Below, in pieces: positions 52,225-61,330 of a stretch of 64,000 nt of DNA. The DNA comes from Aquisalinus luteolus. GTDB lineage: Bacteria > Pseudomonadota > Alphaproteobacteria > Caulobacterales > Parvularculaceae. Under the pieces are notes generated by a model. That model worked only from the letters and a program-made list of their open reading frames with translations. It ran no database searches and was not told the origin of the DNA. The stretch's first letter is position 1, and the number at the start of each line of letters is the position of its first letter. The stretch spans positions 248,001 through 312,000 of the forward strand of contig NZ_VCJR02000002.1 of assembly GCF_009712425.2 (NCBI RefSeq). Direction: 5' to 3'. The translations under genes were made by a program, and so were the position numbers.

Positions 52225-53151
52225 ATGCGCAGAACCGGCCGCCGCAAGAGCACCAATGTCGTCAACCGCAAGGGCGAAGGGCGCCAGGGCCTTGGCGGGC
52301 TTGGCGGTGGCGGCGGCAACTTCATCATCTTCATGCTGTTGCGCCTCGTCATGACGCGTTTTGGGCTGGCCGGGATCGCTATCCTCGTCGTCGGCTATTT
52401 TGCGCTGCAGGCAATGGGCCTCAACCCGCTGCAGATGCTGTCCGGCGGCGGGCAGGGCGCACCTGCCGGGCAATCAGCCGCCAGCCAGGCGGACCTGTGC
52501 GAAAGCGGCAGCGAGACAGAGCAATTCATGTGCGTCGTCCTTGCCTCGACGGAAGATGTCTGGGATGGCGAGTTCACCCGGCGCGGCAGCACCTATCCCC
52601 AGCCTGAACTGCACATCTTCTCCGGCGGTGTCAGCGCCGGGGCCTGTGGCTACGCCTCCTCCGCCGTCGGGCCATTCTACTGCCCGGCGACCAACGCTCT
52701 TTATCTTGACACGGAGTTCTTCACCGAGCTGTCGCGCCGTTTCGGCGCGCCAGGCGATTTCGCGCAGGCCTATGTGGTGGCGCACGAGGTCGGCCACCAC
52801 ATCCAGAACGTCTCCGGCACGCTGTCGGATGTGCAGCGGGCCAAGCAGGGCCTGACCGGGCCGGGGCAGAACGCGCTGCAGGTGAAGGTCGAGTTGCAGG
52901 CCGACTGCCTTGCCGGGGTCTGGGCCCATCACGAAAACGACCTTGCCGGGCTCGATGATGGCGATATCGACGAAGCGCTGACGGCGGCAAACGCGATCGG
53001 CGATGACACGCTGCAGCGCCAGGCCGGCCAGCGCCCGATGCCCGACAGCTTCACCCATGGCACCTCGGCCCAGCGCATGGAATGGTTCCAGCGCGGCTAT
53101 CGCTCCGGCGAGATGGAAGCCTGCGACACGTTCGACGCCAACGCTCTTTAG
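52225..53151 (+). CDS. ypfJ: YpfJ-type neutral zinc metallopeptidase
   Basis: 308 residues from MRRTGRRKSTNVV. A Gly-rich basic N-terminus leads into one transmembrane helix (about 35-65), then the peptidase domain. That domain has the zinc motif HEVGHHIQN and the family segments GGVSAGACGYASSAVGPFYCPA and ELQADCLAGVWAH (third ligand glutamate). Family KPN_02809/YpfJ, uncharacterised substrate. The other in-frame starts upstream lie within the hairpin. Confidence 0.93.
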   Translation: MRRTGRRKSTNVVNRKGEGRQGLGGLGGGGGNFIIFMLLRLVMTRFGLAGIAILVVGYFALQAMGLNPLQMLSGGGQGAPAGQSAASQADLCESGSETEQFMCVVLASTEDVWDGEFTRRGSTYPQPELHIFSGGVSAGACGYASSAVGPFYCPATNALYLDTEFFTELSRRFGAPGDFAQAYVVAHEVGHHIQNVSGTLSDVQRAKQGLTGPGQNALQVKVELQADCLAGVWAHHENDLAGLDDGDIDEALTAANAIGDDTLQRQAGQRPMPDSFTHGTSAQRMEWFQRGYRSGEMEACDTFDANAL

Positions 53152-53176
53152 AAGTTCCCGCCCTTGCTCGCGGTCC

Positions 53177-53911
53177 TTACTCTTTCCAGTGCTCGTTGAC
53201 CCAGGTCGCGGGCAGTGCGTGCTTGTAGAAACGCTTGTGCAGCGGCGCAGGCCACACCCCGACCGCCGCTTCATCCGGGTCCGGACGGCCGGTAAAGGCA
53301 ACGATACGCGCCTCCGGCGTCAGCGCCGGTTCGCGGAACCAGTTGAACGGGAAGGGTGGCACCAGATCGTGCTTGAACGACACGCACCATTCCACCGGCC
53401 AGAATTTCTGGTTGGGGATATATTTCGAGATGTAATGCTGCTCGGTGCGGTGTTCTTCCAGCACCTTTTGCGGGTTCGCCTCGAAAATCTCGAACAGGCC
53501 GGTGTGCTTGCCTGCCGGAAACCGGAAGGCGGATGTGTTGCCGAGGCCGCGCGTCTTCTGCGTCCAGTTCTCGATAACGCAATATTCCCCCGGCGCATAG
53601 GCGAAAAGGTCATCCAGCGGGCCGGTAATGATCAGGTCGATATCGAGGAACATGACATCGCCCGACAGGTCGGCCAGCGGGTACTGCCAGCAGGAGATCT
53701 TGCGCCACGGCGTCCAGGTATATGGCTCGGGCAGGGTGATGCGTGGCAACGGCTGGATCTCGATGCCCTGGTTCAGGCCGGTTCGGTCATCGGTGAAACA
53801 GACAAAGCGCAACGGCCCGGTAATGTTGCGCGTCACCGCGCCATAGAGCCGGTTCACATATTCAGGGCCGTAGCGCGTGCCCCATTTCATGCAGATGATC
53901 GTCTTGTCCAT
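53177..53911 (-). CDS. Glycosyltransferase-like protein
   Basis: 244 residues. The sequence begins IICMKWGTRYGPEYVNRLYG, contains a DXD-type nucleotide-sugar motif in MFLDIDLIITGPLDDLF, and TEQHYISKYI with WCVSFKHD later, an arrangement seen in GT8-like transferases. There is no signal or membrane segment. Acceptor unknown. Divergent from the oxygenase gene. Confidence 0.75.
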   Translation of the reverse strand: MDKTIICMKWGTRYGPEYVNRLYGAVTRNITGPLRFVCFTDDRTGLNQGIEIQPLPRITLPEPYTWTPWRKISCWQYPLADLSGDVMFLDIDLIITGPLDDLFAYAPGEYCVIENWTQKTRGLGNTSAFRFPAGKHTGLFEIFEANPQKVLEEHRTEQHYISKYIPNQKFWPVEWCVSFKHDLVPPFPFNWFREPALTPEARIVAFTGRPDPDEAAVGVWPAPLHKRFYKHALPATWVNEHWKE

Positions 53912-54063
53912 ACCCGGTCCATTGAGCGTTGCCGAAGCAAAGCCGCTGGCACCTGAAATGTCCAGACATTATCGCCGCTGCACGTTGAGTTGTCAGCCCG
54001 CCCGCGGATGCGGTATGGAAGGGCAGTTATCAATCGCCAGAGGCCAGCCATGCTGGATTTGAC

Positions 54064-54690
54064 ATGCTGAATTTCGATGCCCTGAGGGCCGCCGACACCC
54101 GCATCTCTCCCTTCACCTATATCGTCGCCGAGGGCGCGGTGAGTGAGGACGAGGCGGCAGAGGTCCGTGCCGATTATCCGAAGATCGACAAGACCGGTTA
54201 CCTGCCGCTGTCGCAGCTGGACGCGAAGGGCAAGTTCGCCGAGCTTATCGAGGACCTGAAATCGCCGGAGCTCGCCGACGTCCTCTCCGACAAGCTGGGG
54301 CTAGAGCTGCGCGACAAGCCGCGCATGATCACCGTGCGCAAGCATTCGAAACTGGGTGACGGGCGCGTGCACAATGACAGCGTTTCGAAAATCTGCACCA
54401 TGCTGATCTATCTCAACGAGGGCTGGGACAATGCCGCCGGCGGGGCGATCCGTGCGCTGAACGGTGAGGGGTCGATGGACGATTTCGCCGAGGAAGTCTC
54501 GCCGCTTGCCGGCAATGTCTTCGCGTTTGCGCGCTCTGATACTAGCTGGCACGGCCACCCGCCCTTCCAGGGCGAGCGCTATGTCATCCAGACAACGTTC
54601 CTGATCAACGAGGAAGAACTGGCGCGGAAGGAAAACCGCGGCGGCTTCCAACTGTTCCTGAAAAAGCTGAACCCGTTCGAGAAGGGGTAG
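54064..54690 (+). CDS. 2OG-Fe(II) oxygenase family protein
   Basis: 208 residues. The double-stranded beta-helix shows the iron ligands HND (HxD) in GRVHNDSVSK and the distal H in SWHGHPPFQGERYVIQ, whose Arg would bind 2-oxoglutarate. The region LIYLNEGWDNAAGGAIRAL is typical of the prolyl-hydroxylase-like branch. Substrate unknown. It ends before a 475-base gap. Confidence 0.85.
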   Translation: MLNFDALRAADTRISPFTYIVAEGAVSEDEAAEVRADYPKIDKTGYLPLSQLDAKGKFAELIEDLKSPELADVLSDKLGLELRDKPRMITVRKHSKLGDGRVHNDSVSKICTMLIYLNEGWDNAAGGAIRALNGEGSMDDFAEEVSPLAGNVFAFARSDTSWHGHPPFQGERYVIQTTFLINEEELARKENRGGFQLFLKKLNPFEKG

Positions 54691-54722
54691 GGGTTTCTCT
54701 TCGACTCGTCTATTTTGGTTGT

Positions 54723-54836
54723 ATGGAGTTTACTCTTCTTTTGATGGAATTTGTGATCGCCGTATTGGGGCTCGCGACTATTCTGCTGCCCTCATGGGGC
54801 TGCTTTTTAAAAAAACCTTTTTCCGTTTACAATTAA
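54723..54836 (+). CDS. Possible 37-residue hydrophobic peptide
   Basis: ATG 54723 to TAA 54836 encodes a peptide starting MEFTLLLMEFVIAVLGLATI, one potential transmembrane helix. It is in an AT-rich stretch of the 475-base gap 54691-55165, with no clear ribosome site. Could be chance. Confidence 0.25.
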   Translation: MEFTLLLMEFVIAVLGLATILLPSWGCFLKKPFSVYN

Positions 54837-54884
54837 GGCATTGATTTTAAAGGTGGAGCATCAGACTCACGATCTATCAGCCAA

Positions 54885-55019
54885 GAGCCATTAAGGCTCT
54901 TTGAAGCCTTAATGGCTCGGCTGCCAATTGTTTTACCGGTCAGGATTTGTCAAGGACGGCCCAAAGGGCCGCCGGCGGAGCCGGGCTACGCTCCTTGACT
55001 AATCCTGATCCGGTGAAAC
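54885..55019. repeat. Structured intergenic element, copy 2
   Basis: A 14-base palindromic hairpin (GAGCCATTAAGGCT at 54885-54898, its partner at 54905-54918) precedes a long stem (54930-54955 with 54993-55019). Inside are GGCCC-AAA-GGGCC (54958-54970) and CCGGC-GGA-GCCGG (54972-54984). Order, loop lengths of three, a one-base bulge at the same point and the terminal GTTT...GAAAC match copy 1. Many paired bases differ but pairing is kept. Located between convergent oxygenase and prfC genes. Confidence 0.75.
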
Positions 55020-55046
55020 AGACACCGTGCGTACAATGCCCCCATC

Positions 55047-55165
55047 GCCCTCTTCGAGGGCACTTCCCCCGCAAGCGGGGGAAGAAAGAGCGAGCGTCTC
55101 AATTTATGTGCGATGTCATTCCTCCCCCGTGTACGGGGGAGGTGCCCCGACAGGGGCGGAGGGGG
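55047..55165. repeat. Cluster of palindromes abutting prfC
   Basis: GCCCTC-TTC-GAGGGC (55047-55061), CTTCCCCCGC-AA-GCGGGGGAAG (55063-55084), CCTCCCCCGT-GT-ACGGGGGAGG (55121-55142) and GCCCC-GACA-GGGGC (55144-55156). The last pair is followed by GGAGGGGGCTACG, which contains the prfC stop codon. The C-rich/G-rich palindromes look like the dispersed intergenic repeats common in alphaproteobacterial genomes. Confidence 0.6.
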
Positions 55166-56755
55166 CTACGCCACTTCGCGCGAAGCCGAGAACCGGATCT
55201 CCGGCGCGTTCTTTGCCGCGTACTGAATTTCCCAGGCGCCGGGGGCGAGGAAGACGGGGGCGCCATCGCGGTCTTCGGCCATGTTGGCGCGGTTCTTCTC
55301 GATAAATTTCTTCAGCGCCGCCTTGTCGTCGGAGGCGAGCCAGCGGGCGGCCTGATAGCGGCTGGGCTCGACACCGGCGGCGATCTTGTACTCCGCGCCG
55401 AGGCGGGAGGTGAGCACGTCGAGCTGCAGCTGGCCGACGACGCCGATCAGCTGGTCCGCGCCCAGCATGGGCGAGAAGACCTGCACGACGCCTTCTTCGG
55501 CGAGGTCCGTCAGCGCCTTGTTCAGCTGCTTGGCCTTCAGCGGATCATCGAGACGTACACGGCGCAAGATCTCCGGCGCGAAGGACGGGATGCCGGTGAA
55601 TTTCAGGTCCGGGCCGCTGGTCAGCGTGTCGCCGACGCGCAGCGTGCCGTGATTGGGGATGCCGATAATGTCGCCGGGCATCGCTTCCTCGGTGATCTCG
55701 CGATCCTGCGCGAAGAAGAAGATCGGGCTCTGGATCGCCATCGGCTTGCCGGTGCGCATGTGCTTCAGCTTCATGCCGCGCTTGAAATTGCCCGAACACA
55801 GCCGCAGGAAGGCGACCCGGTCACGATGGTTCGGGTCCATGTTCGCCTGCACCTTGAACACGAAGCCGGAAACATAATCAGCCTCCGGCACGACCGTTTC
55901 GGGTTCTGCCGGTTGCGGGCGCGGCGCCGGGGCGATGGATTCGACAAGGTTCAGCAGGCTGGCGACACCCTGTTTCCTCAGGGCACTGCCGAACAGGACC
56001 GGGCTCATATGTCCCTGGCGATAGGCTTCGGCATCGAGCGGCTTGTAGGCCTCGACGGCCAGCGCCGCATCCTCGCGGAACTTTTCGAGTACATGGTCCT
56101 TGACCATGGCGTCGAGCTTTTCGTCGTCGGGGCCAGAACACTCGACCAGCTTGCGGCGGGTGCCGTCTTCACTGGCCGCCGATGGATCGAAACGGTTGCG
56201 CACGAGGTCGTAACAGCCCTGAAAATCCGGGCCCATGCCGACCGGCCAGGTGACGGGCGACAGGTCGAGGGCGAGGGTTTCCTCGATCTCGTCGAGCAGC
56301 TCGAAGGCGTCACGCGCCTCCCGGTCGATCTTGTTGATGAAGGTGATGATCGGGATATCGCGTAGGCGGCAGACCTCGAGCAGTTTCAGGGTCTGGCTCT
56401 CGATGCCCTTGGCGGCGTCGATGACCATGATCGCACTGTCGACAGCCGTCAGGGTACGGTAGGTATCCTCGGAAAAATCCTCGTGGCCCGGCGTGTCGAG
56501 CAGGTTGAAGGTCGCCTTGTCGGACTCGAAGGTCATGACGGAGGACGAGACCGAGATGCCACGCTTCTGCTCCATCTCCATCCAGTCGGAGCGGGTGCGG
56601 CGACGCTCGCCCCGGGCCTTCACGTCGCCGGCCATGCGGATGGCGCCATGCTCCAGGAGCAGGCGCTCGGTCAGCGTGGTCTTGCCCGCGTCGGGGTGGG
56701 CGATGATCGCGAAAGTGCGGCGGCGCTGCCATTCTGGCTGTGTGGTGGCGGACAT
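55166..56755 (-). CDS. prfC: Peptide chain release factor 3
   Basis: 529 residues. Translational GTPase: G1 AHPDAGKTTLTERLL, the RF3-specific RRTRSDWMEMEQKRGISVSSS, G3 DTPGHEDFSEDTYRTL and G4 FINKIDRE, followed by RF3 domains II and III. It recycles RF1 and RF2 from ribosomes after termination. The stop codon lies in a repeat element. Confidence 0.97.
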   Translation of the reverse strand: MSATTQPEWQRRRTFAIIAHPDAGKTTLTERLLLEHGAIRMAGDVKARGERRRTRSDWMEMEQKRGISVSSSVMTFESDKATFNLLDTPGHEDFSEDTYRTLTAVDSAIMVIDAAKGIESQTLKLLEVCRLRDIPIITFINKIDREARDAFELLDEIEETLALDLSPVTWPVGMGPDFQGCYDLVRNRFDPSAASEDGTRRKLVECSGPDDEKLDAMVKDHVLEKFREDAALAVEAYKPLDAEAYRQGHMSPVLFGSALRKQGVASLLNLVESIAPAPRPQPAEPETVVPEADYVSGFVFKVQANMDPNHRDRVAFLRLCSGNFKRGMKLKHMRTGKPMAIQSPIFFFAQDREITEEAMPGDIIGIPNHGTLRVGDTLTSGPDLKFTGIPSFAPEILRRVRLDDPLKAKQLNKALTDLAEEGVVQVFSPMLGADQLIGVVGQLQLDVLTSRLGAEYKIAAGVEPSRYQAARWLASDDKAALKKFIEKNRANMAEDRDGAPVFLAPGAWEIQYAAKNAPEIRFSASREVA

Positions 56756-56858
56756 GCTCGGTCGGTTTCTGTCAGGTGGATATGCGAACGGGCGGCTGAT
56801 GCCGCCCGGATGCGCCCTGTCTACAGCCCGGCCTGCGGGTTGTCAAAACTAACGAAAG

Positions 56859-58295
56859 TTATTCGCCGTCATAGACCTGCAGGTCAGATTGGGAGTTCAG
56901 CTCTCCGAGGCGCATGACATGGGTCAGGCTGCGGAAGGCAGAGGTGCTCTCGCGCGGGTCCTCGGCCAGCACGATCAGGTCGGCGGTCTTGCCTGCCTCC
57001 AGCGTGCCGGTCTCCTCACCCAGCCCCATGGCGATAGCGCCGTTGCGGGTGGAGAGGGTGATGATCTCCGCCGGGTCGAGGCCGGCTTCTTCCATCAGCT
57101 CCATCTCCTCATAGATCGAGGGGCCGTGAAGCGTCATCGGGTTGCCGGCGTCGGTCGCCGTTGCGATGAAGCCGCCCGCCTCATGCACGGCGAGAAGGTT
57201 CTGCTGCATCTGCAGGACTTCCGCGCCGGAGCCTTCCAGCCGGTTGATTGCCCAAGCAAAGCCAAGGCGTGGCGGCAGGTTGCCCTTCAGCACGGCAGTG
57301 TCGTTGATCCGGGCACGGATCGCGGCATCGACGCAATTGTTCGGGTCGTCGATCGGCGCCGGGCTGTCGACGGCGACGCTGGCGAGCGCCCGGCCCCAGT
57401 TGCGGCCTGCCTGCAGGGTCGGGGCGTAGGCGACATTGTTCTCCGTCAGCAGGGAAAGGAATTCCTCATCTACCGGCGCATCGTCGACGGAGTGGACCAG
57501 CATTTCCGCGCCAGCTTTCAGAGCGATCTTGGCTTCGCGAAGAGAAGTGGCGTGGACGATCAGTGGCAGGCCGGCTTCATCGGCAGCGGCGCCTGCCTCC
57601 ATCATCAGCGCATCGAGGCGCTCGCGGTCCTCGTCAGACGGCGCGAGGTACCAGACCTTCATCGCCGCAGCGTCAATCGCCTGCAGGAAGGCGATATTGT
57701 CGGCAAGGTCAGTGCTCTCCTGCATGGGCAGGAACAGGGCTTCGTCGGCGACATCGCCGACCATGAAACCGGCATTGTTCTCGACATGGGTCGTCAGCGG
57801 TCCGGCGGCGCGCACATGGACGCGGTCCGGGCGATCCGTGTCCGTCGCATGCTCGCCGGTCACGGTCCAGGCCTGGCCGCCGACATCGTAGGCGGCGGTG
57901 ATGCCAGTGCAGAGGTAGGCCTCGTGCCAGCGGCCGGGGTTCGCCTTGGCCCAGGCGACGGTTTCGTCGTAGGGGTAGACATCGCCGAGAATGCCGCTGT
58001 CCGGCCTCCCGTCGAGCCAGCCTGTCTGGCCGAAATGGACATGGGCATCGACAAGGCCGGGGGTGATAAAGTGGCCGGAGAGGTCTTCCACCGTCGCGCC
58101 GTCCGGCACGGGGCAGGCATCCGCCGTGCCGACGCAGGCGAGTTGGCCGTCTTCGACGATCACATTCGCGTTCTCGATAGCGGGGGCGCCGGTGCCGTCG
58201 ATGACTGTGGTGCCAGTCAGCGCCGTGGTTTCAGCATGTGCCGTGGCCAGCGCCATCAGGCTTGTTGCCGTCAGGGCAATAATCGTGCGGGTCAT
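56859..58295 (-). CDS. Exported amidohydrolase family protein
   Basis: 478 residues with a signal peptide (cleavage near AHAE). Metal ligands of the amidohydrolase TIM barrel are HVH in VDAHVHFG, the histidine in LIVHATSLREA, HSVDDAP and ATDAGNPMTLHG. C-terminal SRNGAIAMGLGEETGTLEAGKTADLIV is typical of imidazolonepropionase and prolidase-like secreted members. Substrate not determined. Confidence 0.92.
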   Translation of the reverse strand: MTRTIIALTATSLMALATAHAETTALTGTTVIDGTGAPAIENANVIVEDGQLACVGTADACPVPDGATVEDLSGHFITPGLVDAHVHFGQTGWLDGRPDSGILGDVYPYDETVAWAKANPGRWHEAYLCTGITAAYDVGGQAWTVTGEHATDTDRPDRVHVRAAGPLTTHVENNAGFMVGDVADEALFLPMQESTDLADNIAFLQAIDAAAMKVWYLAPSDEDRERLDALMMEAGAAADEAGLPLIVHATSLREAKIALKAGAEMLVHSVDDAPVDEEFLSLLTENNVAYAPTLQAGRNWGRALASVAVDSPAPIDDPNNCVDAAIRARINDTAVLKGNLPPRLGFAWAINRLEGSGAEVLQMQQNLLAVHEAGGFIATATDAGNPMTLHGPSIYEEMELMEEAGLDPAEIITLSTRNGAIAMGLGEETGTLEAGKTADLIVLAEDPRESTSAFRSLTHVMRLGELNSQSDLQVYDGE

Positions 58296-58395
58296 GTCTC
58301 GTTCCTCCTGTCAGGGCGTACTGTGTCGGGCCGGGCGAAGCCGGTCAAGCGGCCTTGGCGCCTGACAAACGCCATGCCGGCTCTATGTAGATACT

Positions 58396-58421
58396 GGAAC
58401 CTGAGTGAATGCTGGCGCGTT
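58396..58421 (+). promoter_or_regulatory. Candidate GSR-type promoter of sodC
   Basis: GGAAC at 58396-58400 and CGTT at 58418-58421 with 17 bases between, matching GGAAC-N16/17-CGTT used by EcfG. The transcription start would fall near 58430, about 30 bases before the sodC ATG. Confidence 0.6.
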
Positions 58422-58459
58422 CACCCCATGACCAATTCATGCAACTCCCGGAGGACTCC

Positions 58460-59104
58460 ATGTACAGATCCATCACCGCCGCCATCGCCGCCAGCATCAT
58501 CGCCGCGGGCTCCGTCGCCTGCGCCGACCAGACAGTCGAGGACCAGACTGTCGAAGAAAACCGCGAGGTCGACGCGGCGAGCGATAGCACCATGACAGCC
58601 GAACAGGCCCGCCGCGCCAATATGGGCGAGACGGAAATGACCGATGAAGGCCCGGCAGAGGCACAGGCCGTGCTGATGGACCCCGAGGGTAATGAGGTCG
58701 GCACCGTCAGCTTCACCCAGACACCCAATGGCGTGCTGATACGCGCCGGGCTGACCAATGTGCCCGCTGGCGAACACGGCTTCCATATTCACGAGACCGG
58801 CGCCTGCTCGCCTGACTTCGGTGCCGCAGGCGGTCATTATGCGCCGCGCGGAAATGACCATGGCGCGCTCAGCGAAAACGGTCTTCACGCTGGCGATATG
58901 CCGAATATCTTCGTCAGTGAAGACGGCACGCTGGTCACCGAAGTGCTGAACACAAACATCTCGCTGCTCGCGGACGAGACCGGCACGCTGTTCGATGAGG
59001 ATGGGTCAGCCGTGATGATCCATTCGGGTCCGGATGATTACCAGTCCCAGCCGAGCGGTGCCGCCGGTGACCGCATCGCCTGCGGTGTCGTCGAGCGGAT
59101 GTAA
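58460..59104 (+). CDS. sodC: Cu/Zn superoxide dismutase, lipoprotein form
   Basis: 214 residues from ATG 58460 with a GGAGGA site. Lipoprotein signal (VAC), acidic linker, then the SOD domain: GEHGFHIHETGAC (copper ligands), GGHYAPRGNDHG and GDMPNIFV (zinc and copper ligands), MIHSGPDDYQSQPSGAAGDRIACGV with the disulfide cysteine and active-site arginine. It removes superoxide in the periplasm. The promoter suggests GSR control. A bidirectional terminator follows. Confidence 0.95.
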   Translation: MYRSITAAIAASIIAAGSVACADQTVEDQTVEENREVDAASDSTMTAEQARRANMGETEMTDEGPAEAQAVLMDPEGNEVGTVSFTQTPNGVLIRAGLTNVPAGEHGFHIHETGACSPDFGAAGGHYAPRGNDHGALSENGLHAGDMPNIFVSEDGTLVTEVLNTNISLLADETGTLFDEDGSAVMIHSGPDDYQSQPSGAAGDRIACGVVERM

Positions 59105-59130
59105 TCATTCCTGCACACGCAAATAAAAAA

Positions 59131-59160
59131 GGCCCGCCGGATCGCTCTGGCGGGCCTTTT
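59131..59160. terminator. Bidirectional terminator between sodC and the M3 peptidase
   Basis: GGCCCGCC (59131-59138) and GGCGGGCC (59149-59156), with AAAAAA before and TTTT after. It serves both convergent genes. Confidence 0.88.
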
Positions 59161-59182
59161 CAGTTTTATAGAGAAACGCGGA

Positions 59183-61204
59183 TTATTCTTCTTCCATCAG
59201 GCGCTTTTCATAGGCTTCGACGGAAAACTCGCGGCCGAGGAAATCTTCCAACAGGTCGTTGGCCGATGCCTTGCCGCCGGGCGCCAGCACCAGGTTGCGA
59301 TAGCGCGCAGCCGTTTCAGGATCGCGCAGGCCATTGGCTTCGAACTCGGAGAAGATGTCGAGGGCGATGGCGGTCGACCACTGATAGGTGTAATAGGCCG
59401 CGCCATAGCCATCGAGATGGCCGAAAGATGCCCAGCTATGGGTGCCGTCCATCTGCTTGAATGGCGAATAGGACCGGAAGGTCTCGTTATAGACAGCATC
59501 GAGATCCATACCCTCCGGGGACTGATCGTAATAGCTGAGCGAAATATCCGAATAGGCCAGCTGGCTCATGACGCCGGAGCCCTGACCGAACAGGCGGGCC
59601 GCTACCATCTTGTCGAACAGGTCCTTCGGCAGCACCTCGCCATCGGCGTTGACGGCGAATTGCTTGAGATTGTCATAATCCCAGACCCATTCCTCCAGCA
59701 TGGTCGAGGGCGCTTCGGTGAAGTCGCTCTCGATCTCGGAGAAGTTCTGCATGGCATAGTCGAGATTGCCAGAGAACAGCCAGTGAATGAGGTGGCCGAA
59801 CTCATGCAGGAAGGTCTCAACCTGGCCGTGCTCCATCAGGCCGGTTGAGTGATCGCCCGCCGGAAAATTTGTGACGAGTGTGCCAACGGGTACGGAGCGA
59901 TCCGTCAGGCCGACGCGAAGCGGGAACATGGCGGCGTGGGAAAACTTGCCCTCGCGCGGGTGCAGGTCGAGATAGAATTTCCCGATCAGCGAGCCGTCTG
60001 CGTCATGCATCTCGTAGGCACCGACGCTGTCATGCCAGACTTCCGTTTCCCACGGTGTGATCTCGACATTGAACAGGTCCTCGACAAGGGTGAACATGCC
60101 CTCCTGCACATTATCGAAGGCGAAATACTGGCGCACTTCCTGACTGTCGAGGGCGTAATCTTCCTGACGCACCAACTCGCCATAATAGCTGGCCGACCAG
60201 CCGGGCACTTGCTCTGCATCCGGATTATCCTGTTGCAGGCGCTGCAGCAGGCGGTCGTGATATCTCTGCGCGGCAGGGCGCGCGACGTCGGATAGAGAGT
60301 CGATGAAGTCGCGGGCGCGTTCCGGTGTCTCGATCATGCGACCATCGAGATCGAAATGCGCATATGTTTCATAACCCAGCATCTGTGCCAGCTCATAGCG
60401 CTTTTCCAGCATGGCGCGGAAGACGTCCGTCTGTTCCGGCCAGGCGCGGTTGGAGAAGACACGCGAGACTTCCTTGCGCAGGCTCTCATCCTCCGCATAC
60501 GTGAATACCGGAGAAACATCCGGATAGGCCATGGTGATCGTCACTGCACCATCGTCACCGACCGGGTGGTTGTCGATATAATCCTGTGGCAGACCAGCCA
60601 GTTGGCTCGGCAAGGCCTTCACCACGGCATCCTCGTCGCGGATATTCTGGGAGTGCTTGAGCGAGAGGTCATTCAACTCGTTTTGCAGGGCCTCGACGGC
60701 GGCGCGGCCTTCGTCATCCAGCGTGACACCGCCCTTGCGGAACTGGGTGATCTGCTTGTTCACCAGATAGCGTTGTTCTTCGGTTGCATCTGTCAGGTCA
60801 ACAGCGGACAGCTGCTCATAGATCGGGCGGGAGAGGGACAGGCCGCTGTAGAAATTATAGGTCTTCTGCAGGCACATGGCGCCGGCGTCGCGCATATCCG
60901 CATCCGGATGGGTTTCTGACAGGAGATAGCCTTCGAGGAAGGCGCTGACCGTCATCAGGTAGAGTTCATCGAAATCCGCGAGTGTCGTGTCGAGGCCCGG
61001 CGCGTCGGTGCTTTCCTCCAGCGCCGTCTTCATCTCGCCGATCTTGGCGACTGCTGCATCGCAGCGCTCTGTCAGGGCAGCGGGACTTTCCGGCGCGATG
61101 GCCAGGGTGGAAATGAAGGCGTCGACATCGTCGCTGGCGAAAGCCGGTGTCAATACGGCTGCGGCGGCGCAGGTAGCGCCGAGCAGGAAAGATTTGAATT
61201 TCAT
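59183..61204 (-). CDS. Exported M3 family zinc oligopeptidase
   Basis: 673 residues with a signal peptide (ending TPAFASD). Thimet-type peptidase: zinc motif HEFGHLIHWLFSG, third ligand Glu in the IESDFTEAPSTMLEEW segment, and the catalytic Tyr region YDQSPEG further on. Members include Dcp and PrlC, which cut short peptides. A periplasmic location is inferred from the signal. An 80-base upstream gap contains no other feature. Confidence 0.93.
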   Translation of the reverse strand: MKFKSFLLGATCAAAAVLTPAFASDDVDAFISTLAIAPESPAALTERCDAAVAKIGEMKTALEESTDAPGLDTTLADFDELYLMTVSAFLEGYLLSETHPDADMRDAGAMCLQKTYNFYSGLSLSRPIYEQLSAVDLTDATEEQRYLVNKQITQFRKGGVTLDDEGRAAVEALQNELNDLSLKHSQNIRDEDAVVKALPSQLAGLPQDYIDNHPVGDDGAVTITMAYPDVSPVFTYAEDESLRKEVSRVFSNRAWPEQTDVFRAMLEKRYELAQMLGYETYAHFDLDGRMIETPERARDFIDSLSDVARPAAQRYHDRLLQRLQQDNPDAEQVPGWSASYYGELVRQEDYALDSQEVRQYFAFDNVQEGMFTLVEDLFNVEITPWETEVWHDSVGAYEMHDADGSLIGKFYLDLHPREGKFSHAAMFPLRVGLTDRSVPVGTLVTNFPAGDHSTGLMEHGQVETFLHEFGHLIHWLFSGNLDYAMQNFSEIESDFTEAPSTMLEEWVWDYDNLKQFAVNADGEVLPKDLFDKMVAARLFGQGSGVMSQLAYSDISLSYYDQSPEGMDLDAVYNETFRSYSPFKQMDGTHSWASFGHLDGYGAAYYTYQWSTAIALDIFSEFEANGLRDPETAARYRNLVLAPGGKASANDLLEDFLGREFSVEAYEKRLMEEE

Positions 61205-61330
61205 AAATACTAATCCTCTAGTTTTATTGCATCCTATGCCGGGGAGCGGGTGGTGGCAATAGAGACGGACGAGAGGCCTTTCCGGCTGGCATGAGTTACC
61301 CGGAGGGGTTAAGCTGCACGCGAGGGTGGT

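Noticed and set aside
54885-55165. CRISPR array
   Set aside because: The repeats are palindromes of different sequence with no regular spacers and no cas genes nearby.
56889-58595. Plus-strand frame of 568 codons opposite the amidohydrolase
   Set aside because: Shadow frame; the minus-strand metal-ligand motifs and signal peptide identify the real gene.
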